A stretch of 10,423 bases of DNA from Parcubacteria group bacterium SW_4_49_11 (lineage in GTDB: Bacteria; Patescibacteriota; Minisyncoccia; SW-4-49-11). A program made the position numbers and the translations under genes. The notes beneath the pieces were generated by a model that had not been told where the DNA came from, ran no database searches, and was given only the letters and a program-made list of their open reading frames with translations. Positions 4,788 to 10,423 of this stretch are shown one piece after another (the first letter of the stretch is position 1; each line of letters starts with the position of its first letter). The DNA is taken from the NCBI GenBank assembly GCA_003021915.1, contig PXOY01000018.1:1-10423 (forward strand). The letters are read 5' to 3'.

Positions 4788-4924
4788 ATTTTAGCTCAAT
4801 TATTACTGGCATTGAGCAGGGAAACACAACCGTATATCTACCGTGTATCAATTTATATCCACTGTATATCATGCCCGAAGGGTATATATCGTGCTCGAAA
4901 AGCACATGTAATCTATCGTATATC
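4780..4924 (+). repeat. 31-nt core plus phased TATATC iterons, copy B
   Basis: The core at 4780-4810 matches 10234-10264 at 30 of 31 positions. GCTCAAT (4794-4800) and ATTGAGC (4811-4817) form a 7-bp stem around its 3' half in this copy. GAAACACAACC then leads into GTATATC-like motifs starting at 4832, 4843, 4853, 4864, 4884 and 4918. The first gaps are 11, 10, 11 and 20 bp, close to whole helical turns. Small hairpins lie between iterons (GTGCT/AGCAC at 4891-4904). Iterons on one DNA face suggest protein binding or curvature. No bound protein is known to me. Confidence 0.6.
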
Positions 4925-5012
4925 GAATTTACTGGCTTCGGGCTTCCGGATTCAGGCTTCTCTTTTAAGATTCCTTCTCGGTATTTGTGTGCAGTGTGGC
5001 TCATGTGTTAGT

Positions 5013-5043
5013 CTCGCAACCGTAGTTGTGAGATAAGTATAAT
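5013..5043 (+). promoter_or_regulatory. -10 box and overlapping inverted repeat before the membrane-anchored gene
   Basis: A consensus TATAAT (5038-5043) would start transcription about 5 bp before the ATG at 5055, making the mRNA almost leaderless. There is no good -35. In its place lies an inverted repeat, CTCGCAAC (5013-5020) and GTTGTGAG (5025-5032), eight pairs with one G-T. Its position over the -35 region is that of an operator or activator site, but it could also be the last hairpin of the neighbouring repeat element. Confidence 0.45.
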
Positions 5044-5054
5044 ACGTATATCGT

Positions 5055-5555
5055 ATGGACAGCAGTACGAAAACTACGAAAATTTGGAGTATTCTTCTTT
5101 TTGTGCTTGGTGTGGCGGTAATTATTCTCAGCGTGCGGGAACTGCTGCGGGAAGAAGATCAAGTTACAGAAATCAGTACCGCTCGAGAGTTTTCGGAATT
5201 GAGTCTCGCGCAATTATCCCAAAAGGCGGACGTGATTGTGAATGCAACCTTGTCCGAGCCGAGTTATCGGGTGAGCGAGCGTGATGATTCCAACGAACAG
5301 ATTGTGCTCGGGTCATTTGAGGTGAACACTCAAGAAGTGCTGGAAGGTGAGCTCAACCAAAGCGCTTCTCTCGAGGTTTTTGGTGGAACCGCCGACACCG
5401 AACAAGGACAAACGATCAAACATACCGCCAACAGTGCGCCGAAACTGGAACCCGATACGGAATATGTGCTTTTTTTACGTGAGAATACCGCCGAAGACGA
5501 CTCGGTGTATCGGCTCGTTGATGCCGAAACAATTCGTAGGAGTGATTTAGAGTAA
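5055..5555 (+). CDS. Membrane-anchored extracytoplasmic protein of unknown function
   Basis: The 166-residue protein begins with a short polar stretch (MDSSTKTTK), then one hydrophobic helix at about residues 10-28 (IWSILLFVLGVAVIILSV). A predicted beta-rich domain of about 130 residues follows. No lipobox cysteine is present after the helix, so it is probably a single-pass signal-anchor protein with its main domain outside the membrane. The pattern ADVIVNATL, then FEVNTQEVLEGEL, a GG turn, then LEPDTEYVLFL resembles small beta-sandwich domains found in secreted proteins, in which a V..VLxG strand is followed by a GxxYxxFL strand. That is a similarity of pattern only, and I assign no function. 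It is a monocistronic unit, convergent with the Hsp20 gene through a shared terminator. Confidence 0.8.
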   Translation: MDSSTKTTKIWSILLFVLGVAVIILSVRELLREEDQVTEISTAREFSELSLAQLSQKADVIVNATLSEPSYRVSERDDSNEQIVLGSFEVNTQEVLEGELNQSASLEVFGGTADTEQGQTIKHTANSAPKLEPDTEYVLFLRENTAEDDSVYRLVDAETIRRSDLE

Positions 5556-5575
5556 TCAGCGCTTACACATCATAC

Positions 5576-5615
5576 AAAAACGCCGCTTAAGGAAAGACCT
5601 CCTTGGCGGCGTTTT
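5576..5615. terminator. Bidirectional intrinsic terminator
   Basis: CGCCGC (5581-5586) pairs with GCGGCG (5606-5611), continued inside by AAGGA/TCCTT (5589-5593/5600-5604) and flanked by AAAAA on the left and TTTT on the right. Both strands therefore show a GC stem followed by T residues. It lies between the convergent stop codons at 5555 and 5626 and should end both transcripts. Confidence 0.9.
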
Positions 5616-5625
5616 GCACGTGAAC

Positions 5626-6057
5626 TTACTGACTCGGACTGATGTTGATTTTTTGCGAGCGGGTTTCTTCGGCTTTGGGGAGGGTGATCTCGAGGATCCC
5701 TTGATCAAAGCGCGCGTTCGACTCTTGCGGTTTCACCTGAACAGGGAGACTCACTGAACGGGTGAAGGATTCGTCGCGCATTTCTTTGTAGTAGTAGCGA
5801 CGGTTTTCATCTCCTTCGTTGGTGTCTTCCTCCTGTTTGTTCCCCGTGACGGTAAGGACGTTATCCTCGATGTTGATATCAACGTTGTTCTCATCAAAGC
5901 CGGGTGCTTTCACGTGGACGACAACGTTGTTTTCATTCTCATACATATCAAGCTCTGTTTCCGTGGGTTGGAAACTCGAGAACGTCGTTGGCGTGCTTCC
6001 GAACACGTTGTCAAACACGTTTTCAGGGTCAATGAGTGCTAAGGGGCGTCGTGCCAT
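5626..6057 (-). CDS. Hsp20/alpha-crystallin family small heat shock protein
   Basis: The 143-residue protein is an ATP-independent holdase that binds unfolding proteins in the cytoplasm. The alpha-crystallin domain spans about residues 35-135. It has the typical start ETELDMYENENNVVVHVKAP, the NVDINIEDNVLTVTG strand pair, FTRSVSLPVQV, and the signature ARFDQGILEITLPK (the A-x-x-x-x-G-x-L motif). The C-terminal extension contains INI, a match to the I-x-I motif that links dimers into larger oligomers. The N-terminal arm (MARRPLALIDPENVFDNVFG) is short. Upstream of the ATG there is a weak AAGG about 10 bp away. I see no CIRCE inverted repeat or other heat-shock operator in the 73 bp before it. 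Confidence 0.95.
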   Translation of the reverse strand: MARRPLALIDPENVFDNVFGSTPTTFSSFQPTETELDMYENENNVVVHVKAPGFDENNVDINIEDNVLTVTGNKQEEDTNEGDENRRYYYKEMRDESFTRSVSLPVQVKPQESNARFDQGILEITLPKAEETRSQKINISPSQ

Positions 6058-6130
6058 AAGCCAAAAACCTTAGTTTTTTGCTTAAAGCCGATCTCTACGC
6101 ATGTTTCATCCATTTGTAATGGTACGCATA

Positions 6131-6727
6131 TTATCCGTCTGATGTCAAGGAGTGTTCTGAATCGGTTAACGGAATCCGTAAGTCCCATTTGGTAATTAAA
6201 TCATGGACCTCGGAAATGGTGTTCAGCTGCGACGTGTCTCTCTTCGCGTTGTCAGCATCCGGAGCCATATCGCTTTCGATAAGATAACTCTCCATCCCCA
6301 TATCCACCGCAGGTTGATAGTCATATTTGATGCTATCGCCGATCATCGTGGCGTTGGTAACGGAGAGGTTGTGTTCTTCAAGGACCGTCTTCATAATGCG
6401 TGCCTTGCCTTCGGGGTCTTTATCGGGTGCGGCGTACCAGTACCATTCCTCAAAAAACGGGAAGAGATTAAAATGCTCCAACTTTTGACGATGCTCTTCC
6501 CGCGCTTCCGCCTGCGGTTTTGGAGACATGGAAATCAAGACCAAGGTAAAGCCGTACGCGTACAGTCCCGCCACCGTTTCGTACACATGGGGACACAATT
6601 CCATATGTGAGAGGTAATTGTCTTTGGTTTCCGGATCCAGATAGATCCAATGCGTGACATCGCCGCGCTTGGTCTTGGCGGGATACCATAAGGTGCCGTC
6701 TCCGTCGAGAAAAATAATATGCTTCAT
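6131..6727 (-). CDS. HAD-superfamily phosphatase
   Basis: The 198-residue protein has the four HAD signatures. Motif I is FLDGDGTLW with nucleophile Asp8 and general acid Asp10. Motif II is in LISMSPK (Ser66 or Ser68). A motif III lysine is near PDKDPEGK (103 or 108). Motif IV is MIGDSIKYD with Asp131 and Asp136. The family transfers a phosphoryl group through an aspartyl-phosphate, needs Mg, and in small soluble members like this usually acts on small phosphorylated metabolites. DGDGTLW and a small cap between motifs I and II recall the magnesium-dependent phosphatase and histidinol-phosphatase-like branches. The substrate is not resolved. The gene is divergent from the beta-CASP gene, with 80 bp between the starts. 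I could not find a convincing promoter or Shine-Dalgarno for it. The C-terminal 30 residues look disordered and acidic. Confidence 0.88.
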   Translation of the reverse strand: MKHIIFLDGDGTLWYPAKTKRGDVTHWIYLDPETKDNYLSHMELCPHVYETVAGLYAYGFTLVLISMSPKPQAEAREEHRQKLEHFNLFPFFEEWYWYAAPDKDPEGKARIMKTVLEEHNLSVTNATMIGDSIKYDYQPAVDMGMESYLIESDMAPDADNAKRDTSQLNTISEVHDLITKWDLRIPLTDSEHSLTSDG

Positions 6728-6739
6728 AGAAAGGGTTAT

Positions 6740-6768
6740 TTGGGGAAGTATCAGAGATATGCTAAACT
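6740..6768 (+). promoter_or_regulatory. Promoter of the beta-CASP and acetyl-CoA synthetase operon
   Basis: TTGGGG (6740-6745) and TAAACT (6763-6768) are 17 bp apart, with TGC directly before the -10 (extended -10). Predicted initiation near 6775 leaves a leader of about 33 bp. The element resembles the HIT-operon promoter at 3266-3295. Confidence 0.45.
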
Positions 6769-6807
6769 ACATATAAATATTCGTAAAGTGTAAACACCAA
6801 CACACAT

Positions 6808-8083
6808 ATGATCACCTTGCAGTTTTGCGGCGGCGCGCGTTCGGTCACGGGCGGAAACTATCTTGTAGACAACGGACGAGTAAAATTTTTGCTGGAATGC
6901 GGCATGGCCCAAGGGAGTCAGGAGGCTGAACAAAGCAATTACGAACCGTTTGCGTACGAGCCTTCCGTGATTGATTTTTTGATAGTGACGCACGCGCATA
7001 TTGATCATATGGGACGGGTGCCGAAGTTAGTCAAAGACGGCTTTGACGCGCCGATTTATTCCACCCCGCCCACGAAAGACATTTCTCGTATTGCGCTCGA
7101 GGACAGCGTCTCGGTTATGAAAAACGAAAAGACCGAGACGCCCTTACTTTTTGATATGGAGGACGTGAACGCCGGTTTGGGTCACCGATCACGACGAAGA
7201 GCGCAAGAAAAAAATTGTGCTTTCCGGAGATATGGGAAATATTCCTTCGGTGCTTTTGAACCAGTACGCGTACATTGAACAAGCGGATTACGTTTTGGTG
7301 GAATCGGTGTACGGAGATCGCATTCACGAAGACAATTCAGAGCGTTCGCTTATTTTAAAGAAGGCGCTGAAGGATACGATCGAGCGCCAATCCACACTTC
7401 TTATCCCTACGTTCGCGATTGAGCGTACGCAGGACCTTATTTACGAGATGAATGACTTGGTTACCAACAACGACGGGAGCGGCAAACGACTCGGCCGTGT
7501 GGGAGAAATTGACGTCTATCTTGATTCTCCGATGGGCATTGAGGTCACGAAAGTGTTCCGAAAGTACACGCAATACCTGAACGAAAGCGCACGCAAACAT
7601 GCAAAAAACGACGAAATCTTTCAGTTTCCGTTCTTTACAATGACGTCCTCCACCGAAGAGTCCATGGAGATTAACACCGCTCCCAATCCGAAAGTAATCA
7701 TGGCCGGTGCCGGCATGTCCACGGGCGGACGTATTCTCTATCATGAGGAGCGCTACCTCGAGAATCCCGATAACATTATTCTTTTTGTCGGGCATCAGGT
7801 AGCGGGCACCACCGGGTACGCTATCAAAGAAGGAGATACGCCGATCTACATTCACGGCAGTCCGGTGGAAAATAACATCGAGAAGCGCGTGATCGACGGA
7901 TACTCGGGACACGCCGATCAGGCGATGCTGTTGAATTGGCTTTCGGAATTTCAAACGAATCCCGAAAAAGTGTTTATCGTGCAGGGAGATAAAGCAGCGA
8001 GTGAGGCGTTGGCGCACAAAGCGCGCCATGTTTTGGGGTACAAAACCTGTGTCCCTCGGCCCAACGAACTCGTAAGTCTCTAA
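6808..8083 (+). pseudogene. Beta-CASP metallo-beta-lactamase RNase-like gene, broken by internal deletion and frameshift
   Basis: Two overlapping frames (6808-7278 and 7217-8083) together make one family member (COG1236/Ysh1-like RNA-processing exonuclease). The first carries the metal motif THAHIDHMG (His62, His64, Asp66, His67). The second carries the metal aspartate in LSGDMGN, motif A region LVESVYGDR, motif B GAGMSTGGR and motif C SGHADQ. Good similarity in frame 1 stops at about MEDV (near 7166). In frame 2 it resumes with WVTDHDEERKKKIVLSGDMG, readable from 7178, with a TGA in that frame at 7166-7168. The segment normally between them, about 30-40 residues with the GHxxGS histidine (metal motif 3), is missing. 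This is more than a single-base slip. The full enzyme would be inactive unless the deletion is an assembly error. The acetyl-CoA synthetase gene follows after 10 bp. Confidence 0.85.
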
Positions 8084-8093
8084 CCTTTGACGT

Positions 8094-10157
8094 ATGGAAC
8101 GACTCTTTTATCCGCGGCGACTGGTGGTAGTAGGTGCTTCGCGCAATCCGCGCAAAGTGGGCTCGCTCATCCTCAAAAATATTCTGGAGAGTAACTACGA
8201 AGGAGAGTTAACCGCTGTTAATCCGCATGAGGATTCGATTATGGGCGTCCCAACGGTGCACGACGTCTCGGTAATTAAAGCGCCGATCGACGTAGCGATT
8301 ATTGCCATCCCCGCCCAAGCTGTTCCGGAAGTGTTAGAACAATTGGGTGAGCGGCGGTGTAAATACGCCGTGGTTATTTCGTCCGGATACGGAGAAACGG
8401 ATAAGAAGGGCGAGGAGCGAGAAGAAGAGCTCGTGAAAATCGCGAATCGCTACAATATCACGTTGGTCGGCCCCAATTGCTTGGGGGTGATTAACGCCTC
8501 CTCGGCCGCGCACGCCTATAACGGCTCGTTCGCGCTTTCCTCACATATCAAAGGTTCGGTTTCCTTAATCTCGCAGTCAGGTGCCTTAATTTCTTCGGCT
8601 CTTGATTACGGGGCGCAGGCCGGTTTCGGGTTCAATAAAGTAATCAGTATTGGCAACCAAGCGGACTTAGATGTACTCGATGGCATTTCTTATCTTGCCG
8701 AAGATGACAGTACCGACGCCATCGCCGTATACGTGGAAGGCTTGAAGCACGCGGAAGAATTGATGAAAACGCTTTTGGAGATTGAGAAACCGGTCATTCT
8801 TCTCAAACCCGGGTCCACCAATGCCGCGAAAGAAGCGATTTCTTCGCATACCGGCTCCCTCGCGGGTGAAGAACGCGTCATTCGCGAACTATTTGAAGAA
8901 GTGAACGCCATTCAGGTGGACTCGCTTGAGGAAATGTTGAGTACGATGCATCTCTTTTCTATGCATCAAAACGTCTCTAAGCGTGACGTGGGGGTGGTGA
9001 CGAACGCCGGCGGCGTAGGCGTCATAGCCGTGGATACGCTCTCGCGAGCAGGGCTTTCCCTCGCTTCTCTTCAGAAAAAGACCCAAGAGGCGCTCAAAGA
9101 TTCCCTGCCGGACGCGGCTGCGGTGTCCAATCCCGTAGATGTATTGGGAGACGCGGGGCATGAAGAATATCATGCTGCCGTACAGGCCGTTTTAGAAGAA
9201 GGAGAAGTGGGAAGCGTCGTCGTGGTTGTCACGCCCCAGATTATGACACCGATTAAGAAAATCGCCGAAGCACTGAGACGGTTGGCAAAACAGTATCCGC
9301 ATAAGCCGCTTGTTCCCATTTTTGTGGGAGGGGATGGCGTACAGCCCGCGTTTGATCTGTTGCAAGGCAAACTCCCGGTGGCGCGCACGCCGAATGTCGG
9401 AATTGAAGCTTTGGCACGTCTGTATCATTACAGCGAAAACCCGCCCAATAAAAAGCTTTGGTCCCGTCCCACCCGCTACGTTAAAAAGCAGAGTCTGGAA
9501 CGCGTGGGCGAATTGATTTCTGAACAACGCACGGCAGGCGCGACGGCTTTGGACTTTGACACGATTTCGGTCATTGGCGAAGAGTTTGATATTCCCTTCC
9601 CCAAGTTTGATTATGTGGAGGCCGAAGAGCAGTTGGGAGAGATTTGGAAGTCGTATCAGAAACCGGTGGCGATGAAAGCTGTCGCCCCCGATGTTTTGCA
9701 TCGCAGTGACGAGGGGAAAGTGGAGACCAATCTTTTGAAATTGCCGGATGCCAAAGCGTTCTATCGGCGCGAGCAAGATCAGACCGTGATTATGCAACAG
9801 CAGATCATGGACGGAGTGGAAATGTTCGCAGGTGTCAAAACCGATCGCCAGTTCGGTAAAGTGCTTGTGGTAGGCCTCGGCGGTATCTACGCCGAGATAA
9901 TTGACGACACTGCAGTCGGTATTTTGCCCATAACCAAGCCGCGTATATGGCGACTTTTAAAACAGACCAAAAGCTATCAGGTGCTCAAAGGCGCGCGCGG
10001 AACGGTATATGATACGCAGTTTCTTGTCGATACCATCTACAACATCCATCTTTTCGCCATATCGTTTGAAGAAGTCAAAGAAATCGACGTCAATCCGCTC
10101 ATTGTTCAGGAGACAGGCGGCTACGTCGTAGATATGAAGGTGCTTTTGAAGGAGTAA
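8094..10157 (+). CDS. acd: Acetate--CoA ligase (ADP-forming), fused alpha and beta subunits
   Basis: The 687-residue enzyme converts acyl-CoA, ADP and phosphate to the free acid, CoA and ATP, giving substrate-level ATP from acetyl-CoA in fermentative cells. Domains in order: CoA-binding Rossmann fold (about 1-130, VVVGASRNPRKVG; VGPNCLGVINA), succinyl-CoA-ligase-like domains (about 145-290 with SLISQSGAL, and 300-430), and a C-terminal ATP-grasp domain (about 460-687, KPVAMKAVAPDVLHRSDEGK; GLGGIYAEI). The alpha-type catalytic His252 lies in SSHTGSLAG. The second phospho-histidine of this family corresponds to His536 in VLHRSDEGKV. Both are present, so the enzyme looks intact. It starts 10 bp after the broken beta-CASP gene and has no visible promoter of its own, so it probably depends on that gene's promoter. 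No Shine-Dalgarno precedes the ATG. Relatives may act on propionyl- or other acyl-CoAs, so substrate range is not certain. Confidence 0.93.
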   Translation: MERLFYPRRLVVVGASRNPRKVGSLILKNILESNYEGELTAVNPHEDSIMGVPTVHDVSVIKAPIDVAIIAIPAQAVPEVLEQLGERRCKYAVVISSGYGETDKKGEEREEELVKIANRYNITLVGPNCLGVINASSAAHAYNGSFALSSHIKGSVSLISQSGALISSALDYGAQAGFGFNKVISIGNQADLDVLDGISYLAEDDSTDAIAVYVEGLKHAEELMKTLLEIEKPVILLKPGSTNAAKEAISSHTGSLAGEERVIRELFEEVNAIQVDSLEEMLSTMHLFSMHQNVSKRDVGVVTNAGGVGVIAVDTLSRAGLSLASLQKKTQEALKDSLPDAAAVSNPVDVLGDAGHEEYHAAVQAVLEEGEVGSVVVVVTPQIMTPIKKIAEALRRLAKQYPHKPLVPIFVGGDGVQPAFDLLQGKLPVARTPNVGIEALARLYHYSENPPNKKLWSRPTRYVKKQSLERVGELISEQRTAGATALDFDTISVIGEEFDIPFPKFDYVEAEEQLGEIWKSYQKPVAMKAVAPDVLHRSDEGKVETNLLKLPDAKAFYRREQDQTVIMQQQIMDGVEMFAGVKTDRQFGKVLVVGLGGIYAEIIDDTAVGILPITKPRIWRLLKQTKSYQVLKGARGTVYDTQFLVDTIYNIHLFAISFEEVKEIDVNPLIVQETGGYVVDMKVLLKE

Positions 10158-10180
10158 TTTGTCGAATTACTACGGTCACT

Positions 10181-10240
10181 GAAGAAACCTGGGGTTTCTT
10201 CCGGCCTCTTACGAGGCCTATCTTCCAACAATGGGGACTG
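10181..10240 (+). repeat. Two-hairpin composite element, copy C
   Basis: Hairpin 1 is GAAGAAACC/GGTTTCTTC (10181-10189/10193-10201) with a 3-nt loop, and hairpin 2 is GGCCTC/GAGGCC (10203-10208/10213-10218) with a 4-nt loop. CTATCTTCC and GGGACTGC follow. The stems differ in sequence from copies A and B but keep order, loop sizes (3 nt and about 4 nt) and the CTATyTTC linker. The conserved upstream block of A and B is absent. It begins 24 bp after the acetyl-CoA synthetase stop and has no T-tail, so it is not an obvious terminator. Confidence 0.75.
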
Positions 10241-10346
10241 CATTTTAGCTCAATCATTACTGGCGGTGAACAGCTATTACGGAGGAAAACACAACCGTAT
10301 ATCTACGGTATATCGCGCCGCCAGGCGCATATATCCATCGTATATC
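10234..10346 (+). repeat. 31-nt core plus phased TATATC iterons, copy C
   Basis: The core at 10234-10264 is 30 of 31 identical to copy B. GAAAACACAACC then leads into iterons GTATATC at 10297, GTATATC at 10308, ATATATC at 10329 and GTATATC at 10340. The spacings are 11, 21 and 11 bp, again whole helical turns. A hairpin GCGCC/GGCGC (10315-10319/10324-10328) lies between the second and third iterons, where copy B has the unrelated but also paired GTGCT/AGCAC. Confidence 0.65.
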
Positions 10347-10404
10347 TTTTATGGCTACTCCCTTATTTGGTAGGATACATGTATAGCAACAAAACAAACC
10401 CCGT

Positions 10405-10423
10405 ATGAATACCACGCCTCAAA
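10405..10423 (+). CDS. Possible start of the next gene (partial)
   Basis: ATG at 10405 opens a frame (MNTTPQ) that runs to the window edge with no stop. It follows the repeat block by about 60 bp. There is no clear Shine-Dalgarno or strong promoter (TATAGC at 10382 is weak). Six codons are too few to name it, and it may not be a gene. Confidence 0.3.

Larger units (their letters stand above)
4231..5054. other. Large intergenic region (824 bp) between Nudix and the membrane-anchored gene
   Basis: I see no convincing protein gene of normal size. The left third holds a minus-strand unit with a promoter and a terminator. The middle holds the third CCCGTTAGGG palindrome and the two-hairpin element. 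The right third holds the TATATC iterons and the promoter of the next gene. Long frames are open on both strands at 4615-5011, but their sequence is shared with clearly non-coding repeats elsewhere in the window. Confidence 0.6.

Noticed and set aside
4832..4924. TATATC array as a CRISPR
   Set aside because: Repeats are only about 7 bp and spacing is 10-21 bp. There are no long identical repeats with unique spacers and no cas genes in the window.
4615..5011. Open frames of about 126-129 codons on both strands
   Set aside because: The sequence is shared with non-coding copies at 746-867 and 10181-10346 that do not keep the frames. Both strands being open reflects low stop density, not coding.
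7355..8029. 224-codon minus-strand frame antisense to the beta-CASP gene
   Set aside because: The plus strand encodes clear beta-CASP motifs. The minus translation has no recognisable domain and no promoter or start signal.
9192..9797. 201-codon minus-strand frame antisense to acd
   Set aside because: The plus strand is an intact enzyme with catalytic residues. The antisense frame is a shadow.
10181..10218. Hairpins after acd as its terminator
   Set aside because: Stems are strong, but both are followed by mixed sequence without T-tracts, and the same pair recurs at loci where no gene ends.
1..10423. Phage, integrase or insertion-sequence genes
   Set aside because: No transposase, integrase or phage structural gene is visible. 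The repeats are non-autonomous palindromes.

Overview
The window looks like a chromosomal segment from a Candidate Phyla Radiation (Patescibacteria) bacterium, probably of the Parcubacteria group. This is inference from gene content and style: a 21-residue LPxxIGGDLxL repeat protein, small single-domain genes, few Shine-Dalgarno sites, an ADP-forming acetyl-CoA synthetase, TAG-rich short repeats and many palindromic intergenic repeats. UGA works as a stop (the Nudix gene ends in TGA), so the recoded Gracilibacteria and Absconditabacteria are unlikely.

Layout. (1) 3-575: the 3' part of a leucine-rich-repeat-like gene whose 5' end lies outside the window. (2) 576-913: a dense palindromic repeat block, then a promoter and tRNA-Leu(CAA). 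(3) 1038-1677: a minus-strand tail-anchored hypothetical protein with its own promoter and terminator. (4) 1755-3050: serS, whose last codons and stop lie in a TAG-rich short-repeat tract. (5) 3266-4230: a HIT-family gene and a Nudix hydrolase gene, 4 bp apart, behind an extended -10 promoter. (6) 4231-5054: an 824-bp intergenic region with a promoter- and terminator-bracketed minus-strand unit, a large multi-hairpin repeat and phased TATATC iterons. (7) 5055-5555: a membrane-anchored unknown protein, convergent with (8) an Hsp20 gene at 5626-6057 through a shared bidirectional terminator. (9) 6131-6727: a HAD phosphatase gene, divergent from (10) a beta-CASP metallo-beta-lactamase RNase-like gene (6808-8083) broken by an internal deletion. 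(11) 8094-10157: a fused-subunit ADP-forming acetyl-CoA synthetase. (12) 10158-10423: another copy of the hairpin and iteron element, then a possible start of the next gene.

The protein-coding genes are mostly housekeeping: tRNA charging, nucleotide clean-up, a chaperone and acetate-linked ATP formation. The most unusual content is intergenic. One composite element occurs at three places (746-867 on minus, 4652-4924 and 10181-10346 on plus). Nearly invariant blocks flank two tandem hairpins whose stem sequences differ between copies while pairing is kept. Two copies continue into a near-identical 31-nt core followed by TATATC motifs spaced at about one DNA helical turn. A second, separate palindrome with a CCCGTTAGGG arm occurs three times (627-673, 3179-3228, 4581-4632). 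I do not recognise either as a named family.
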